A stretch of DNA of 64,000 bases from positions 165,001-229,000 of the forward strand of contig JACEEZ010013983.1 in NCBI GenBank assembly GCA_016584305.1. Reading direction: 5' to 3'. The translations under genes and the position numbers were made by a program. Each line of letters opens with the position of its first letter. Within the stretch, counting starts at the first letter, position 1. Shown piece after piece: positions 23,104-35,140 of this stretch. The notes under the pieces are model-generated. The model was given only the letters and a program-made list of their open reading frames with translations, ran no database searches and was not told the DNA's origin. The DNA is from Chionoecetes opilio. Lineage: Eukaryota > Arthropoda > Malacostraca > Decapoda > Majidae.

Positions 23104-23235
23104 AATTTAAATGCAAAAAAGAATAATATATAATATATATATATATAATATATATTTTATATATATAATATATAGATATATTATATATATATTATATATA
23201 TATATCTATAATATATATATATATATTTTTGGTAT
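23104..23235. repeat. (TA)n tract, left flank of the foldback element
   Basis: Imperfect TA repeats directly abutting the inverted repeat that follows. Confidence 0.92.
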
Positions 23236-23650
23236 TCTTAGGTCGATACATGTTGATTTTTCAGGATGGCAAAGACACTCGTCATTCTTGGGGTTCTTTA
23301 TGCGCGTGCAACGTTTCGCCAATGGTACTTGGTATCATCGGGCAAAAATAGTTTATAAATTAATATACTAAAAACTGCTAAAAGCGAACATCTAAAAAAA
23401 AATTAAAGCAATAAAATAATCCTATATTATCTAAAATTAAAAACACAATTTATATTTATAATTTTTAGATAATATAGGATTATTTATTGCTTTAAAAAAA
23501 ATTTAGATGTTCGCTTTTAACAGTTTTTAGTATATTAATTTATAAACTATTTTAGCCTGATGATGCCAAGTGCATTGGCGAAACGTTGCACGCGCATAAA
23601 GAACCCAAGAATGACGAGTGTCTTTGCCATCCTGAAATATCAACATATAT
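23236..23650. mobile_element. Foldback element with ~200-bp arms and a hammerhead-like motif
   Basis: The left arm begins TACATGTTGATTTTTCAGG and the right arm ends CCTGAAATATCAACATATA. The arms are complementary across about 195 bp around an AT-rich centre near 23445. The right arm carries CTGATGA (23557-23563), a GCCAA/TTGGC stem and GAAA (23580-23583), the core order of a hammerhead ribozyme. The left arm has a diverged version on the minus strand. A second copy at 31734-32145 lies in the duplicated segment. TA repeats flank both ends. Confidence 0.75.
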
Positions 23651-23905
23651 ATATAATATATAATATATATATAATATGATATATATATATATAAATATAT
23701 ATATGACATATTAATATAATTAATATATATATATAATAAATATTTTAAATATATATATATATATATAATATATATATAAATATATATATAAAATATATGT
23801 AAAAATATATATATAAGATATATATATAGAATATAGATATTTAAAATATATATATATATAATATATATAATAATATATATTTATAATATATTATATATAT
23901 ATATA

Positions 23906-23943
<38 letters not shown>

Positions 23944-24002
23944 TTAGATATATAATATATAATATATATATACTATATATATAATTTTATAATATATATA
24001 TT

Positions 24003-24050
<48 letters not shown>

Positions 24051-24330
24051 TATGTAATATAATAATATATATAGTATATAATAATATATATCAATATATA
24101 TATATATATATATGTATATATTATATTATATTTTATATATAAATTTATATATATATATTATAGTATTATTTTGATAGTATAAATAAATTTTATAATCAAT
24201 AATATAATTAAATTTGTAGCTATTATATTTTTATATATTACCCCTTTTTTTTATATATTTTAATTTAATAATATTCATATATATAAGCATATAATTTTAT
24301 ATAATAAGACTATATATAAGATAGATAGAT
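23651..24330. repeat. Degenerate (TA)n tract, ~0.65 kb
   Basis: Long, heavily interrupted TA-rich sequence ending in a few GATA units (about 24318-24345). Confidence 0.9.
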
Positions 24331-24595
24331 AGTAGATGATAGTAAATAATGCAGATAGATAACTTAATTGCATTTGAGATTATCTAAATTTGCGCTTATC
24401 TTAAAGTCTTATTCGTTTTTGAGAGTATCTGACTGTAACTTTAACTGTCCAATTTCCGTAGTGAAAATTTAAAACATCTTGATCGGCGGACCTTTAAAAT
24501 TTAACTTATAGAGCAAAATGCGTGGGGGGGTGTTTTTCTTATGGGGGTTTTTTTCTTTTGGGTTTTTGGGGTGGTTTGTTTTAAGGGGGGGGGGT

Positions 24596-24632
<37 letters not shown>

Positions 24633-24831
24633 GTTTTAGAATAGAATTTTCCCCCCAAAAACAGTCCCTTGTGCAGGACTTGATCCCTTTGAGCTTTTTT
24701 CCCCCCTTTTTAATTAAGGCAGAAATGACGTGCCGATAGAAAAAGCATATAATTACTATTATTAATAGAGGAGAAAGGGGCTTGATAGTTAAGTGACTAT
24801 TGACTGAGGATATCGCAAATCATTTGTCAGA
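24331..24831. other. No gene; homopolymer-rich, noisy
   Basis: Contains G runs (24524-24595), a T run of about 35 (24599-24631) and C runs. The corresponding stretch in copy B (32690-33003) is different and lacks the T run, so the base-level sequence is doubtful. Confidence 0.5.
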
Positions 24832-25102
24832 ATATGATCTTAGAACAGTGCCCTTGATGCAGTGACTTGATCTTAGAGCAGTGCCCTTGATGCAGTGACT
24901 TGATCTTAGAGCAGTGCCCTTGATGCAGTGACTTGATCTTAGAGCAGTGCCCTTGATGCAGTGACTTGATCTTAGAGCAGTGCCCTTGATGCAGTGACTT
25001 GATCTTAGAGCAGTGCCTTGATGCAAGTGACTTGATCTTAGAGCAGTGCCCTTGATGCAGTGACTTGATCTTAGAGCAGTGCCCTTGATGCAGTGACTTG
25101 CT
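24832..25102. repeat. 33-bp minisatellite, about eight units
   Basis: Units of GATCTTAGAGCAGTGCCC plus TTGATGCAGTGACTT (33 bp) repeated about eight times with almost no divergence. One unit (about 25011-25030) has a 1-bp loss and gain. Because 33 is a multiple of three, the minus strand stays open as an 11-residue repeat (HQGHCSKIKSL), but there is no other sign of coding. A poorly resolved copy lies at 33003-33252. Confidence 0.95.
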
Positions 25103-25231
25103 ACTACTGAAGACCTGTACGAGCATCCGTAGTGAAACTTTTAAGAAAATCTTGATCTACGAGGACGCGAAGGAACTAAAAACTCTAAAAGAAGAAACTT
25201 TAAAAACTCTAAAATAGCAGCAAGAGATGAG

Positions 25232-25411
25232 GTGGTGTGTGTGTGTGTGTGTGGTGTGTGTGTGTGTGTGTGTGTGGTGTGTGTGTGTGTGTGTGGTGTG
25301 TTGTGTGTGGTGTGTGTGTGGTGTGCTGTGTGTGTCTGTGTGTGTGATGTGTGTTGTGTGTGTGTGGTGTTGTCTGTGTGTTGTGTGTGTGTGTGTGTGT
25401 GTGGTGGTGTG

Positions 25412-25457
<46 letters not shown>

Positions 25458-26101
25458 TGTGTGGTGTGGTGTGTGTGTGTGTGTTGTGTGTGGTGGTGTG
25501 TGTGGTGTCTGTGTGTGTGTGTTTGTGGTGTGTGTGTGTGTGTGTGTGGTGTGTGTGTCTTTGTGTGTGTGTGTGTGTGTGGTGTGTGTGTGTGTGTGGG
25601 CTGTGTGTGGTTGTGGTGGTGTGTGTGTGGTGGGTGTGTGTGTCTGTGTGTGTGTGTGTGTGTGTGTTGTGTGTGTGTGTGTTTTGTTTGTTTGGGGTGG
25701 TGTGTTGTGTGTGTGGGGTTGTGTGTGTGTGTGTGTGTGTCTGTTGTGTGGTGTGTGTTGTGTCTGTTGGGTTGGTGTGTGTGTGTGTGGTGTGTGTGTG
25801 TGTGTGTGTGTGTCTGGTGTCTGTGTGTGTGTGGTGTTGTGTGTGTGGTGTGTTTTGTGTGTGTGTGTGTGTGTGGTGTGTTGTGTGTGTCTGTGTGTGT
25901 GTGTGTGTGTGTGGGTGGTGTGTGTGGTGTGTGTGTGTGTGGTGTGGGTGTGTGTGGTGTGGGTGTTTTTGTGTGGGTGTGTGTGTGTGTGTGTGTCGTG
26001 TGTGTGTTGTGTGGCTGTGTGTGTCGTGTTGTGTCTGTGGTGTGTGTGGTCTGTGTGTGTGTGTTGTGTGTGTGTGTGTTGTGTGTGTGTGGTGTGTGTG
26101 C

Positions 26102-26147
<46 letters not shown>

Positions 26148-26170
26148 TGTGTGTGTGTGTGTGTGTGTCT

Positions 26171-26209
<39 letters not shown>

Positions 26210-26311
26210 TGTGTGTGTGTGTGTGTGTCTGTGTGGTGTGTGTGTGCTGTGTGGGTGTGGTGTGTGTGTGTGTGGGGGTTTGTGTGTGTGTGTCTGTGTG
26301 TGCGTGTGCGT

Positions 26312-26360
<49 letters not shown>
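25232..26360. repeat. 1.1-kb impure (TG)n tract
   Basis: Almost entirely G and T on the + strand: TG units with frequent GG and TT slips and rare C. It creates open frames of up to 420 codons on the + strand and 392 on the minus strand, which are artefacts. The counterpart in copy B (33384-34475) has the same length class but a different interruption pattern. Confidence 0.96.
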
Positions 26361-26362
<2 letters not shown>

Positions 26363-26366
26363 TCCT

Positions 26367-27039
26367 CCCTAAGTCAGAGGGTCTCAACTAGTGGTCCATG
26401 GACCACTGGTGGTTCAGGTGATGATATTTTAGTGGTCCAAAGGACGTTCGCAATACATGAAAATTATCTGGAGTTTGGTGCATATATTTTTTAATGTTTT
26501 GTTCGTTGCCTGCTTGTCAGTGAGAAGAGAATCCAAGTCTGGCTGTAAAACATTAATTTTAATCTCTCCCCAGGTGAATAAAACAGACAAACACAAACCC
26601 GGCACACAGACAAGCTAGAAAGGATTGTGAAGGAGAATGAAGGATATTTTTAAGGGACTACAAAAGAAGAAAATACGTACGAGTATATAATTCAGAAAGC
26701 TAAATATCAGTGAGGGGAATATAGGAAAAGAAATAATTAAAACTGTCTGAAAATGGTTGCAATGAGGTAAAGAAGGACCGAACTTTTCTTTCTGTAAATT
26801 TTGTTTGTAAGAAATACTTTTGAAACCAAAAATGTTGGGCTTTTCCAATATTATTTTATTCATTTCTGAAAATTATGTTTACTTTATAGGAAATATATTT
26901 ATAACCAAAATGTTGCTACATACCTTTTTTGTTTATCATATCTTTAAAGTCTAAAAGGGATGGGATGGGCCACGATATTTTTTTTCCAATTGGGCAAGTG
27001 GCCATGGTTTGAAACGAGTGAAGAGCCACTGCCCTAAGT
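26367..27039. mobile_element. hAT-type MITE with 8-bp target-site duplication
   Basis: CCCTAAGT (26367-26374) and CCCTAAGT (27032-27039) flank an element that begins CAGAGGGTCTCAACTAGTGG and ends GAAGAGCCACTG. The imperfect inverted ends (CAG...TCTCAA and ...CACTG) and the exact 8-bp duplication are the signature of the hAT superfamily. An inner palindrome CCATGGACCACTGG lies near the left end. No transposase was seen. The right flank (CACGCTGGACTCCCGATCGCC) is family-3 SINE sequence, so the element landed in or at the edge of that SINE. Confidence 0.88.
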
Positions 27040-27043
27040 ATAA

Positions 27044-27230
27044 TCACGCTGGACTCCCGATCGCCAACCGTTATCCTCCCGGAAAGAGTTTATAGAGATC
27101 TAAACACACCACACATACTCCTTGTTAAAGTGAAATAGTAATGCCCGTTTGTAGGAGAATCCCGTGCGTTGAGAGGGGCTCAAACGTGGAATCACCGAAT
27201 GGCGCTCCGCATGTGTGTGAGCACATAAAA
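27044..27230 (-). mobile_element. SINE family 3 fragment, minus strand
   Basis: Shares GACTCCCGATCGCCA, TATCCTCCCGGAAAGAG and the GGGGCTCAAACGTGGAAT head region with the copy at 3466-3757. Its 3' side is interrupted by the hAT MITE. Confidence 0.6.
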
Positions 27231-27384
27231 CCTACTATATCTGTGTACTCGTGTAGATAAATGTGTATTGTGTGTTCGTGTATGGAGGGTATAAAACGTG
27301 GACATATGTATGAGGAAGGGGGGGGAAACATGATGATAATAAAAAGGAGGTCATGGTAATTACAGAAAAATACCACATGTAGGT

Positions 27385-27433
27385 CCACTGCCCCTTGATT
27401 CTTCCTTTTTCGTATGTTCTTATGTTCTTATGA
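27385..27433 (+). mobile_element. LINE 3' tail remnant
   Basis: CACTGCCCCTTGATTCTTCC followed by TATGTTCTTATGTTCTTATG is the extreme 3' end seen at 9705-9765, with the coding part missing. It is repeated at 35485-35533 in the duplicate. Confidence 0.65.
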
Positions 27434-27906
27434 TATACATAGAGGGAGAAGAAGACTCGGACACCGGCGGGACACACGAGGGATTTTCGTGCTCGTATTG
27501 ATGGAGGCCCACAGGATTTTTAGGAACGTTAACCTTCTCGTCAGGGCTCTGGATGAGGGGGAGGGGAAGGAGGAGGCATTGATGATGTCACTCAAAACTT
27601 TTGAAGGACGGCCCGCCCGTGTGGAGTCGTCGTGGTGGTAGTGGTGGTAGAAGTTTGTGGTAGCCGTCGGACCAGTAGGGGGGAAGGGGCGATTCTTTAC
27701 ATATACATAAAGGCCAGCAACCAGGGAAGGAAAGGTCCTGCACGTCAGAGGCTCCTCAGGCATCAAAGGTTTCGGTATAGCAAGACGAACTAAAGGGAAT
27801 AAAATAAGGTAAAGTAATGCATGAAGGGACTGACGTGTGTGTGTTGATGACGCTGACGCTGATATGATGATGGTGATGATCAAAATCAGGGCAAGAGTGG
27901 CAGCTT
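27434..27906. other. No gene recognised
   Basis: Unique-looking DNA repeated at 35534-36004. The open frames on both strands are not conserved between the two copies, because indels shift the frame, which argues against coding. Confidence 0.45.
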
Positions 27907-28212
27907 CGAGAGAGAGACGAGAGAGAGAGAGGGGGAGAGAGAGAGGGGGAGAGAGAGGGGAGAGAGGGAGAGAGAGAGAGAGAGAGAAGGAATGAGAGAG
28001 AGAGAGAGGAGAGAAGGAAAAGAGAGAGAGAGGGAAAGAGGACAGCTTCGGAGAGAGAAAGAGGGAAAAAGGAGAGAGAAAGAGAGGGAGGGGGAGAGAG
28101 AGACAGAGAGAGAGAGAAAAGAGAGAGAGGAGAAGAGAGAAAGAGAAAAAGGAGAGAAAAGAAAAAGAGAGAGAGAAAGAGGAGGGGAGAAGAGAGAGGG
28201 AGAAAAGAAGAG
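27907..28212. repeat. Impure (GA)n tract running into an assembly gap
   Basis: Purine tract with AAAA and GGGG slips, ending at the N at 28213. Its counterpart in copy B is 36005-36470. Confidence 0.93.
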
Positions 28213-28213
28213 N
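28213..28213. other. Single N at duplication junction
   Basis: An unresolved base exactly where copy A stops and copy B starts (sequence from 28219 matches 19730 onward). This looks like a joined or filled assembly gap. Confidence 0.9.
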
Positions 28214-28481
28214 GGAAGGCGATACGCTAGACCTGGACCATCAACTGTGTCCTCTCGGAAAGAGCTATTTTCATAGAGTTATGTAAGGCTGCTACCTCAC
28301 ACAAAACACACACACACATCCCTGCTCAAAGTAAAAACACTACCTGCCCGCATTTCTAGGGAAAAATCTCGAACCATGAAGGGGGCTCGAACTTCGCGCG
28401 TCAATTGACACGCCATAGGTCTTTACCACTGTTCCATGCTTAAAAGTGTTCGTGCGTGTGTGTGTGTGTGTGGGTTTTATT

Positions 28482-28535
<54 letters not shown>

Positions 28536-28838
28536 GTGTGTGTTATGTGTTTTATTTTGTGTGTGTGTGTCTGTGTCAAGCTGTGTCATTCACCCACGCT
28601 GAACACACGATCTCCAGCTGTTACTCTCCTGGAAAGAGCTTAGGGCTCATAGATACCGATCTTTGGGTAAAGCTGGGACCACACACACCACATCTCTTTG
28701 GTCAAGGGGGACAGTGACAGCCCGCGTTAGTAAAAAATCTCCATGAACATGCTGGGATGAATGTGCGACCACGGAATGGCTAGGCAACCCCTAGACCACT
28801 GATCACGTGTGTGTGTTGTGTGTATGTGTGTGTGTGTG

Positions 28839-28898
<60 letters not shown>

Positions 28899-31014
28899 TT
28901 GTATAACGAGAAAGGAATTCTGTCGGCTGCTCCACGGATGCCAGATCGATTTTCTTCTTGTGGGCAGCTGTTGTCTTGCTCTGTGACTCGTGTGTTTTGA
29001 TGGGCAACCTGGGTAGCTAGAATGCCGGGACGCGGTGTGGTGATGGTAGTGGTGGCGTTAGTGATGATAGTGGTGAAGTATAAGTGGTATTAATGGTGGT
29101 ATAGTGATGGTAATGGTTGTTTAGTGGTGATGGTGATGTTAGATAGTAGTGATGGTGGTGGTGGTCACAGTATTGGCAGCGTTACCGTTGGTGGTGCTTG
29201 TAATTATTGTTACTTGATGTTGGTGGCGGTGGTGGTAGAAATGATGATGGCGGAGGATATTCATTAATGGCTTCAGGGTTAGCTGATAGTAAAAAAAACA
29301 TAGCTGATATAAATCAAAGTATAAAATATCATGAAAACAGTTTCGTCATTTTTAATGCCGCGTAGAATGATGTCAACGCCTGTAATCTTAGTTATGAAGA
29401 ACATTAGAAGACAGTAATTGTTAGGAAATTGAAGTAATATTTCGCGGTGCTATAGGAACACATATCTGCTTGCATATAGAAGTAGATTTCATGAAAGAGC
29501 ATAAGAGCGTACTGTATTTATCATACCAAAAGTCACTAATACAAATTTACATTAACGAAAGTTAATGGCGAGGTGTAACATTTTGACAAGATTGCTTTAT
29601 CCTAGACTAACAACTTGAGGTTTTACAAGTGACTGCCGGTCTTAATTAGTGGTTAAAGAAACTATCCCTGTACCTGACCTTGTATATACCTGTGCTGGAC
29701 AGATGATTTCCTTCACCTAGCACCTCACCATGCGCCATGCAGATATTACAACGGAAAGCTTTTGCCATCATGATTAAGGGAACACTTCACCCTTCATGAA
29801 ACTATGGATCTGCGGCCCCATCCCCTCACGTTGAACAAGGCTGCCAGTGCCCCACTACCAACCAATTAAACACGAAGAGGGAGCGTTATCTTATCGACGT
29901 GACCTTATCGTTATTGATTCCCATCCTCCCATTGTCATCTCATCTAAAATGGTCTCTTAAGCACCGTCACCAATGGGTCGATCGGCAGTGTTTGTACATA
30001 GCACTTGTTTTATTTTCTGTTCTCTTCCAGACTACTAACGCTCTGATAACGTGACACAAAGTCATGAAGGTCAATGTACCACATCTTATTTCATTCCGTT
30101 AGAATCGATTATATAATTATTCATCACATCAGAAAAATGTGTTAACAGGAACTAGTGTCCCACGCCTCCTGTATTTACCGTGTGAACAGCAAGCAAAGTT
30201 CACAGAAAATGACGCAACCCAGTGTTGCAAGTGCACGATAATGGCTGTATCGTTGATATTTGCTGCCCTATTGTCAGGCTTGACCTCCACACCTTTTTTG
30301 AACATATTATAGTGCAAGATGTATGATTGATAGTGAAAGATTGTAGTAGGTAGGAGAAAAAGTTGTTATGAAAAAAGGTAAAATTCACAAGTCATACGCA
30401 CTTGCAGCAATAAAGAAATTGACAACAAAGGCGCCATTCATGATCACACATACCTCTGGTCGCCTTTTTTAAATGACACACGCATACCCACGCAACACTT
30501 ATTCAGCATTTTTTCAAGAAATGGTAAAATGTTCAAGTGTCCAATTACTCAAATGCACGCAAGAACTATGAAATGGCAGGATTCTTGTCACGCTTTCCCT
30601 GCTATGAAAACACACGTTGTCATAAAACTTATTGGACCACTTGCGAGCGCACATTCCACACTATTTTTTCCTTTCATTATGACTTCGCTTCTACAAAAAA
30701 GTAATTAAGTGCTGCAGCAATTCCAGGAAAACACAAAACGTGGGTCGTGAGGCTCGTTTACCTGCGATTCCCTCCAGGCTACAAGGTACACGATTTTTGC
30801 CTTTTCATACATTTTTTCTCGGTACATTTTAAACGAAAACCCGAGACAGGAAAAGAGGATTATGACATCTTTCATGCTTGTTTTTTCAACTTTTAAGTGA
30901 AGGGAAATTTTGGATTAGAGATATATAAAAAATATTTCGCTCGCATGTGAGACAGAGTAGACAGGCAGCAAAGAATTAATCTATACATTCCTTGTTGCTT
31001 CATTGACTGGTTAC

Positions 31015-31423
31015 ATTTTTTTTTTTTTTTTTTTACGTTGTAACCTATAGCGCATGTAGACATATGCAGAGTCTTGATGTTGGTCGATCTCACCCGTTGG
31101 TGGCGCAGGCTGGATTTTTATAGTGACACCTGTCGTCACAGGTGAAGATCCCATTTTCTGTGATGTTTGGATCTTCAGTATAGGCGCAAGCAGCCCCTAG
31201 AGTCCACCGTCACACTCGCAATCGACAGACAGGTATATGCTGCATGTGGGTTGCTTCGGCCACTCGACGATGGATTTGACAGTTGCTCCTTAGTGAGACT
31301 TGAACTCGGGACCTTCTGTTCCCCTACCAGGCTCTTGAAAGAGTTGCCCCCAGCAGGATTCGAACTCGGGACATTGATTTCAGCACTCCAAGACGCTAAC
31401 CACTCGGCCACCGCCTCCCCAAA
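31015..31423 (-). mobile_element. tRNA(Ser/Leu)-like SINE, copy within segment B
   Basis: Counterpart of 22531-22937. A-box GGTGGCCGAGTGGTTAG on the minus strand near 31415, B box CCCGAGTTCGAATCC, poly(A) tail at 31016-31034 (T-run on the + strand). It differs from copy A by small indels. Confidence 0.8.
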
Positions 31424-31612
31424 TAGACAACATAGACAACAAGTCTCTTAGGAACGACCACAGTGTAGCACATTATATATGTAATAACCGAAAACTAATT
31501 AGTAGCCGTTTATTGTTGACTCGCTTTGTTCCAAAACTAACTCCGTGAGGCAGGGAGACCCGTCATCCATCACCAAGGAAAGATTGGAATTAAATGCAAA
31601 AAAAGAATATAT

Positions 31613-31721
<109 letters not shown>

Positions 31722-31733
31722 GGTATTCTTAGG

Positions 31734-32145
31734 TCGATACATGTTGATTTTTCAGGATGGCAAAGACACTCGTCATTCTTGGGTTCTTTATGCGCGTGCA
31801 ACGTTTCGCCAATGGTACTTGGTTCATCAGGCAAAAATAGTTTATAAATTAATATACTAAAAACTGCTAAAAGCGAACATCTAAAAAAAAAAATAAAGCA
31901 ATAAAATAATCCTATATTATCTAAAAATTAAAAACACAATTTATATTATAATTTTTAGTTTAATATAGGATTTTTTTAAATGCTTTAAAAAAAATTTAGA
32001 TGTTCGCTTTTAAAAGTTTTTAGTATATTAATTTATAAAACTATTTTAGCCTGATGTGCCAAGTGCCATTGGCGAAACGTTGCACGCGCATAAAGAAACC
32101 CCAAGAATGACGAGTGTCTTTGCCATCCTGAAATATCAACATATA
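31734..32145. mobile_element. Foldback element, copy within segment B
   Basis: Counterpart of 23236-23650, with the same complementary arms. Here the minus-strand left arm keeps an intact CTGATGA (31824-31830 read on the complement), a CCAA/TTGG stem and GAAA. The right arm has lost one base of that core. Confidence 0.72.
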
Positions 32146-32333
32146 TATTTTATATATATATATATATATAAATATATATATAAAATATAATATATATATA
32201 TAAAATATGTACATATATATTTTATATACATATATATAGTACAAAATATATAATATATTATATATATATATTATAATATATATATATTTATATATAATAT
32301 ATAATATATATATATTAGATATATATATATAGG

Positions 32334-32383
<50 letters not shown>

Positions 32384-32417
32384 GTACATATTATATATAT
32401 ATTTTATATATTTTATA

Positions 32418-32498
<81 letters not shown>

Positions 32499-32553
32499 AT
32501 TTATATATATATATATAGATATATATAATATATACACATATTATATAATATAT

Positions 32554-32599
<46 letters not shown>

Positions 32600-32626
32600 T
32601 GCATAAAATTATTATATAATATATTT

Positions 32627-32658
<32 letters not shown>

Positions 32659-33002
32659 ATAGATAGACAGATAGATATAATTAGTATTGTCTATTTGTCT
32701 ATTCTTGTATTGTTTATGTATATATTACGCCTTTTTATACTTATTTTCAATTTTTCGTTTGAGTTTTCAGAAGTAGCACTGTTTAAACGCATCACCCTAA
32801 AGTAAAACGTCATAGGAACATTGTGTCAGGGCTGACGTTCGCATTCCGATTTGTCTAGCTTTTTCGCACCTTCCTATTGAATTTCTCGTAAGGGAGAAAT
32901 GACGTGCCGATAGAAAACGATTTTAAAAACTATATAATAGGGAGAAAGGGGCTTGATATTAAGGACTATTGACTGAGGGTATCGCAAATCATTTGTCGAA
33001 TA

Positions 33003-33252
33003 TGATCTTAGAAAAAGGCCCCTTGATGCAGTGACTTGACTTAGAGCATGCCCTTGATGCCGGACTTGATCTTAGAGCAGGCCTTGAGCAGTGACTTTAT
33101 CTTAGGCGTGTCCTTTATGCAGGACTTGATCTTAGAGCAGTGCCCTTTATGCAGTGACTTGATTTAGGCAGGCCCCTTTATGCAGTGAATTGATCTTAGA
33201 GCAGTGCCTGATGCAGTGACTGATTTAGAGCATGCCCTTGAGCGTGACTTTC
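33003..33252. repeat. 33-bp minisatellite, degraded counterpart in segment B
   Basis: Units matching 24832-25102 but with many one-base deletions and A/T-for-C/G changes, so the 33-bp period is barely kept. Such clean units in one copy and such scrambled units in the other point to low-quality consensus here. Confidence 0.8.
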
Positions 33253-33383
33253 TACTACTGAAAAACCCGTACGAGCTCCGTAGGAAACTTTTAAGAAAAT
33301 CTTTATTTCGAGGACGCGAAGGAACTAAAAAATCTAAAAGAAGAAATTTAAAAAAAAAACTAAAAAAGCAGCAGAGATGAGGG

Positions 33384-33993
33384 GGTGTGTGTGTGTGGTG
33401 TGTGTGTTGGTGTGGGTTTTGGTGTGTGTGTGTGTGGTGTGTGTGTGTTGTTTGTGTGGGGTGTGGGTGGTGTGTGTGTGTTCGTGTGGGTCTTTTGTGT
33501 GTGTGGTGGGGGGGTTGGGTGTTGTCTGTGTTGGGTGTGTGTTGTGTGGTGTGTGTTGTGTGTTGTGTGTGTGTGTGTGGTGTGGTGGGGTGTGTGTGTG
33601 TGTGTGTGGTTTTGTGTGTGTGTGTGTGTGTTGTGTGTGTGTGTGTGTGGTGTGTGTTTGTGTGGTGTGTGTGTGGGGTGTTGTGTGTGTTTTTGTGTGT
33701 GTTTTGTTGTTGGGGTGTTGTGGTGTGTTTTGTGTGGTGTGGTGTGTTTTGGGGTTGTGTGTGTGTGGGGTGTTTTGTGTGTGTGTGTGTGGTGTGTGTT
33801 GTGTGTGTGTGTTTGTGTGTGTGTGTTTTGGTGTGTGTGTGTTGTGGTGTGGGTGTGGTTTGTGTGTTTGTGGTGTGTGTGTGTGTGCTGTTGTGTGTGG
33901 GGTGTGTGTGGTTGTGTGTGTTGTGTGTCGTGTTTTGTGGGGTGGTTTTGTGTGTGGGGGTGTGGGGTGTGTGTTGTGTCTGTGTGTTGTGGT

Positions 33994-34027
<34 letters not shown>

Positions 34028-34475
34028 TGTGTGTGTGTGTGTGTGTGTGTTGTGTGTGTGGTTGTGTTGTGTGTGTGTGGTTTTGTGTGTTGTGTGTGTG
34101 TGTGGTGTGTGTGTTGGGGGTGTTTGTGTGTGTTTTGTTGGTGTGTTTGGTTTTGGTGTGTCGTGGTGGTGTGGTTGTGTGTGTGTGTGTGGTGTGTGTG
34201 TGTGTGTGGTTTTTGTTGTGTTGTGTTTGGTTTGTGTGTGTGTGTGTGTGTGTTGTGGTGTTGTGTGTGTTGTGTGTGTGTGGTTGTGTGTGTGTGTGGT
34301 GTGTGTGGTGTGGTGGGGGTGGTGGGGGGTTTTGTGTGTTGTTTGTGGGTGTGTTGTGTGTGTGTGTGTGGGGGTTTTTTGTTTGTGGTGTGTGTTTTTT
34401 TTGTGTTTTTGTGGTGTTTTGGGTGGTTGTGCGTGGGGGGTGTGTGGGGTGTGGGTTTTTGTTTGTGTGGGTGTG
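33384..34475. repeat. 1.1-kb impure (TG)n tract, counterpart in segment B
   Basis: G/T-only tract with many GGGG and TTTT slips. Open frames of 373-419 codons on both strands are artefacts. Confidence 0.95.
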
Positions 34476-34490
34476 TTTGCCCTCCCAAGT

Positions 34491-35140
34491 CAGGGGTCTC
34501 AACTAGTGGCCATGGCCCCATGGTGGTTAGGGATGATATTTTAGTGGTCCAAAGGACGTTCGCAATCATGAAAATTATCTGGAGTTGGTGCATATATTTT
34601 TTTAAAGTGTTGTTCGTTGCCTGCTTGCAGTGAGAAAAGAAACCAAATTGGGTAAAAATTAATTTTTAAACCTCCCCAGGGAATAAAACAGACAAACACA
34701 AACCGGCACACAGACAAGCTAGAAAGGATTGTGAAGGAGAATGAAGGATATTTTTAAGGGACTACAAAAGAAGAAAATACGTACGAGTATATAATTCAGA
34801 AAGCTAAATATCAGTGAGGGGAATATAGGCAAGAAATAATTAAACTGTCTGAAAATGGTTGCAATGAGGTAAAGAAGGACTTCGAACTTTTCTTTCTGTA
34901 AATTTTGTTTGTAAGAAATACATTTGAAACCAAAATGTTGGCTGTCCAATATTATTTTATTCATTTCTGAAAATTATGTTTACTTTATAGGAAATATATT
35001 TATAACCAAAATGTTTGCTACATACCTTTTTGTTTATCATATCTTTAAAGTCTAAAAGGGATGGGATGGGCCACGATATTTTTTTTCAATTGGGCAAGTG
35101 GTCCATGGTTTGAAACGAGTGAAGAGCCACTGCCCTAAGT
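34491..35140. mobile_element. hAT-type MITE, counterpart in segment B
   Basis: Counterpart of 26367-27039. The right target duplication CCCTAAGT is intact (35133-35140), while the left is CTCCCAAGT, so the 8-bp match is broken only in this copy. That is more easily explained by sequence error than by mutation. Confidence 0.8.

Larger units (their letters stand above)
19730..28212. repeat. Tandem duplicated segment, copy A (~8.5 kb)
   Basis: Every landmark here reappears in the same order and orientation in 28219-36470: two family-3 SINEs, TG tracts, the non-coding 2.1 kb block, the minus-strand SINE, the foldback element, TA tracts, the 33-bp minisatellite, the 1.1 kb TG tract, the hAT MITE, the LINE tail and the terminal GA tract. 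The two copies differ mainly by one- and two-base indels at homopolymers and simple repeats. Copy A ends at a single N (28213). Confidence 0.93.

Noticed and set aside
24832..25102. CRISPR array
   Set aside because: The 33-bp units are contiguous with no variable spacers, and the DNA is eukaryotic.
24820..25126. Protein with 11-residue repeats on the minus strand
   Set aside because: It is open only because the minisatellite unit is 33 bp. There is no coding context.
25209..26494. Open frames of 346-420 codons on both strands
   Set aside because: They are translations of an impure (TG)n tract (Cys/Val or Thr/His only).
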